Assembly (NCBI GenBank): GCA_015522055.1
Contig: WAMZ01000152.1
Location: 1 to 7,815, forward strand
Origin: Candidatus Geothermarchaeota archaeon
GTDB taxonomy: Archaea; Thermoproteota; Nitrososphaeria; Geothermarchaeales; JDFR-13
Direction: 5' to 3'
DNA length: 7,815 bases
The first letter of the stretch is position 1, and the number at the start of each line of letters is the position of its first letter. The position numbers and the translations under genes are program-made. Of this stretch, positions 5,949 to 7,815 are shown in pieces. Under the pieces are notes generated by a model. It was given only the letters and a program-made list of their open reading frames with translations. It did not search any database and had not been told where the DNA came from.

Positions 5949-6713
5949 ATGAGTAGCTATGTTAGGGCTAGGGTAAATTCAATAGCCATCCATACCAATG
6001 ACCTAAAGTCCCTGACCCTAAGGCTAGACTATAATTTAACGGTTGCACCCGGCCAGTTCGTTATGGTGTGGCTCCCGGATTATGAGGAGATACCCATCAG
6101 CCCATCCCATTCCAGCCACAATTATATGCGATTAACTATCAAGGCCGTTGGGGAGACGAGCAGGGCGCTTATAAATATGAATGTGGGTGACGAGCTATAT
6201 ATCAGAGGACCCTACGGCAGAGGATTTAATCTAGAGAGGGAGGGTAAGTATCTACTGATTGGAGGTGGGTATGGGGCCGCACCTATAATCTATGCCGCGA
6301 GAAGGCTTACACTAATGGAGAGGGAAATCTTATATGTTGAGGGGGTTAAGATGAGGGGAGAGTCCCTATTCTATGATGAGGCTAAGAATATAGGTATAGA
6401 CGCTGTATTGGTCACCGAGGATGGATCGTCCGGAATTAAGGGAATGGTTACAGACTATGTAGCCAATATAATAGATGATTATGATATTTTATTGGCCTGC
6501 GGCCCCGAGCCGATGCTAGATAAGTTGTATCTGATGGCGTTGGAGCACGGGATAGATGCCCAGCTATCCTACGAGAGGATAGTAAAATGTGGGATAGGAT
6601 TATGTGGATCCTGTGTAATCGAGGGAACAGGCTTACTAGTATGTATGGATGGCCCTGTATTCACGGTTGAAGAGCTAAGGAATTCATCTTATGAGGTGGC
6701 TGAGCATGCCTAG
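5949..6713 (+). CDS. pyrK: Dihydroorotate dehydrogenase electron-transfer subunit (FAD, [2Fe-2S])
   Basis: This is the partner of PyrD that carries electrons from dihydroorotate oxidation away through FAD and an iron-sulfur cluster. It has 254 residues, usual for PyrK. In order: an N-terminal FAD-binding barrel with 'APGQFVMVWLP' (33-43) and 'EEIPIS' (46-51); 'RGPYGRGF' (86-93); a nucleotide-binding domain opening with 'LLIGGGYGAAPI' (102-113) and containing 'LLACGPEPML' (181-190); and a C-terminal cluster motif Cys214-x4-Cys219-x2-Cys222-x9-Cys232 ending in 'CMDGPVF'. The four cysteines fit the PyrK [2Fe-2S] pattern. In bacterial type 1B enzymes the acceptor is NAD+; the acceptor here is not shown by the sequence. 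GGTGAT at 5937-5942 overlaps the pyrC stop, ten bases before this ATG. Its last eight bases overlap the chosen pyrD start. The close linkage to pyrD argues against a general ferredoxin reductase. Confidence 0.93.
   Translation: MSSYVRARVNSIAIHTNDLKSLTLRLDYNLTVAPGQFVMVWLPDYEEIPISPSHSSHNYMRLTIKAVGETSRALINMNVGDELYIRGPYGRGFNLEREGKYLLIGGGYGAAPIIYAARRLTLMEREILYVEGVKMRGESLFYDEAKNIGIDAVLVTEDGSSGIKGMVTDYVANIIDDYDILLACGPEPMLDKLYLMALEHGIDAQLSYERIVKCGIGLCGSCVIEGTGLLVCMDGPVFTVEELRNSSYEVAEHA
6694..6699 (+). promoter_or_regulatory. Ribosome-binding site deciding the pyrD start
   Basis: AGGTGG near the end of pyrK is nine bases (from its GG) before ATG 6706. The earlier in-frame ATG at 6691 lies before this site and has no comparable site of its own, so the shorter PyrD is favoured. 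Confidence 0.65.
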
Positions 6714-7614
6714 GCTAAAGATTAACGTCGCTGGATTAGAGCTGAGTAACCCAACAGTATTGGCATCTGGAATTCTGGGTGATGAGGCTTCGCTACTAAG
6801 GAGAGCTGCATATTCTGGCTTTGGAGCTGTAACTACGAAGAGTTTCACTATCGAGCCACGTAAAGGGTATAAGACACCGATAGTGGCTAAGGTTAAGGCG
6901 GGACTGATTAACGCTGTTGGTTTAACAAACCCGGGTTATATCGCTATTAAGGATATAGTTAAGAATGCTAAGGTCCCTGGGGTTCCAATAGTAGTTAGTC
7001 TCGCCGGATCAAGTGTAGATGAATTTCATAGAATGGCTGTATATGCCGATGAGGCGGGGGCAGACGCTGTTGAGCTTAATCTCAGCTGTCCCCATGTTAA
7101 GAAGATGGGTATGGAGATTGGGCATGACCCTATATATGTAGCCAAGATAGTTGGTGATATAAAAGGTTCGATAACGAAGCCATTATTTATAAAAATAGGG
7201 CTTAGCGATAATTACATGGATGTCGTTGGGAGGGCTCTGGATAAGGGTGCCGATGGAGTTACAGCAATCAATACGGTTAGGGGGATAGCTATCGACGTGT
7301 ATGCAAAGAGACCAATTTTATCGAATATATATGGTGGATTAAGCGGTCCTGCAATACACCCTATAGCAACTAGGATAATATACGAAATATATGCAGAATA
7401 TAGGGCTAGTATAATTGGCACAGGTGGAGTTGAAGACTGGAGGGATGCAGTAGAATTTATTCTTGCAGGGGCCTCAGCCATCGGAATTGGAACATCAATA
7501 ACTATTAGGGGATTGGGAATAGCTAAAGAAGTCGTAGAGGGAATAAAAAGATACATGGATAATGAAGGGTTTAAGAAACTTGAAGACATGATAGGATATG
7601 TACATAAAACTTAG
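6706..7614 (+). CDS. pyrD: Dihydroorotate dehydrogenase, catalytic subunit (class 1, Cys-type)
   Basis: This FMN-dependent enzyme oxidises dihydroorotate to orotate. From ATG 6706 it has 302 residues, typical of class 1 PyrD, forming a TIM barrel. Key segments are 'SNPTVLASGILG' (14-25), 'VTTKSFTIEPRKG' with Lys45, 'NAVGLTNPG' (69-77), and 'VELNLSCPHVKKMG' (122-135) with Asn125 and Cys128 at the position of the catalytic base. They continue with 'LFIKIGL' with Lys163, 'AINT' with Asn189, 'GGLSGPAI' (210-217), and the FMN-phosphate elements 'GTGGV' (238-242) and 'AGASAIGIGT' (254-263). Cys, not Ser, as the base places it with class 1 enzymes such as type 1B, which fits the adjacent pyrK. It lacks the N-terminal membrane segment of class 2 enzymes and should be soluble. 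His130 stands where lactococcal enzymes have Asn. It is the last gene of the operon; 201 gene-free bases follow. Confidence 0.95.
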   Translation: MPRLKINVAGLELSNPTVLASGILGDEASLLRRAAYSGFGAVTTKSFTIEPRKGYKTPIVAKVKAGLINAVGLTNPGYIAIKDIVKNAKVPGVPIVVSLAGSSVDEFHRMAVYADEAGADAVELNLSCPHVKKMGMEIGHDPIYVAKIVGDIKGSITKPLFIKIGLSDNYMDVVGRALDKGADGVTAINTVRGIAIDVYAKRPILSNIYGGLSGPAIHPIATRIIYEIYAEYRASIIGTGGVEDWRDAVEFILAGASAIGIGTSITIRGLGIAKEVVEGIKRYMDNEGFKKLEDMIGYVHKT

Positions 7615-7815
7615 GGAACTACTTAATCTGTATAAAAAAGAGGGTAGCCGGATTTATTCTCAACATGATGTCGAAATATGGGCAGTCATCTAGAGCAGAT
7701 AGGTTCTATTAGTATAGATGCACCGAAAAATGATAACTTTATGATAATCAATGAACAAATGTAATAGATTTATATAGTCGTACTACATATTACGGCTGAC
7801 CGCAAACCTACTTTC
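7615..7815. other. Non-coding stretch after the pyr operon
   Basis: The 201 bases to the right edge contain no reading frame with recognisable content. The longest ATG frame noted (7665-7712) has 15 codons and no clear ribosome-binding site. A T-rich patch, ATTTATTCT around 7652-7660, could serve as a weak archaeal terminator for the operon, but no long oligo-T run or stem-loop is seen. The stretch becomes strongly A+T-rich towards a TATA-like box at 7769-7776. Confidence 0.6.
7769..7776 (+). promoter_or_regulatory. Candidate TATA box for a gene beyond the right edge
   Basis: TTTATATA stands in an A/T-rich run and would place a transcription start about 25 bases downstream, near 7797-7801, just before the window ends. 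No gene start is visible within the remaining bases, so this is only a candidate. A 7-base direct repeat lies about 20-40 bases upstream. Confidence 0.35.

Noticed and set aside
7665..7712. A 15-codon ATG reading frame after pyrD
   Set aside because: It is too short, without a ribosome-binding site or a recognisable sequence.
7796..7815. Right-edge sequence ending CTACTTTC as the start of a CRISPR repeat or tRNA
   Set aside because: There is no second copy in the window and no tRNA arm can be formed from the remaining bases. The resemblance to repeat ends in CTTTC is only five bases.

Overview
The window is a piece of an archaeal chromosome, most likely from a hyperthermophilic or thermophilic crenarchaeote (Thermoproteota). 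The evidence is a separate PyrB plus zinc-binding PyrI aspartate transcarbamoylase, a BRE/TATA promoter, ribosome-binding sites of the GGTG/GGTGAT type, genes overlapping by a few bases, TTG starts, and heavy use of AGG/AGA for Arg and ATA for Ile. The sequence alone does not give a genus.

Region 1 (1-693, + strand) holds the remains of a HEPN/nucleotidyltransferase (HEPN-MNT) gene pair. The HEPN reading frame enters from beyond the left edge and is cut by an in-frame TAG at 84-86. It resumes in the same frame to 323 and has lost the Arg of the usual RYP motif. The MNT gene (298-693) overlaps its end and has Asn where the third catalytic carboxylate is expected. The pair looks like a decaying toxin-antitoxin-type module.

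Region 2 (702-1853, - strand) is a radical-SAM protein of the SplB-like (COG1533) group. It has a second cysteine cluster near its C terminus and converges on the MNT gene with an 8-base gap.

Region 3 (1903-7614, + strand) is a tightly packed pyrimidine operon, pyrF-pyrE-pyrB-pyrI-pyrC-pyrK-pyrD, read from a TATA box at about 1907-1915. It encodes every step from carbamoyl phosphate to UMP: PyrB/PyrI (carbamoyl aspartate), PyrC (dihydroorotate), PyrD/PyrK (orotate), PyrE (OMP) and PyrF (UMP). Carbamoyl-phosphate synthase is not here. At each junction a Shine-Dalgarno sequence sits at the very end of the upstream gene or in its stop codon, and the best start lies 8-10 bases beyond it. This moves several starts away from the longest reading frame.

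Region 4 (7615-7815) has no convincing gene. It contains a short phased direct repeat and a TATA-like box that may drive a gene beyond the right edge.

The operon is ordinary core metabolism. The points worth a second look are the broken HEPN-MNT pair, the Thr-to-Val change in the PyrF active-site motif, the altered RTVHS segment in PyrB, the Cys-type (not Ser-type) PyrD, the C-terminal cysteine cluster of the radical-SAM protein and the start-codon pattern. I found no clearly new multi-gene system.
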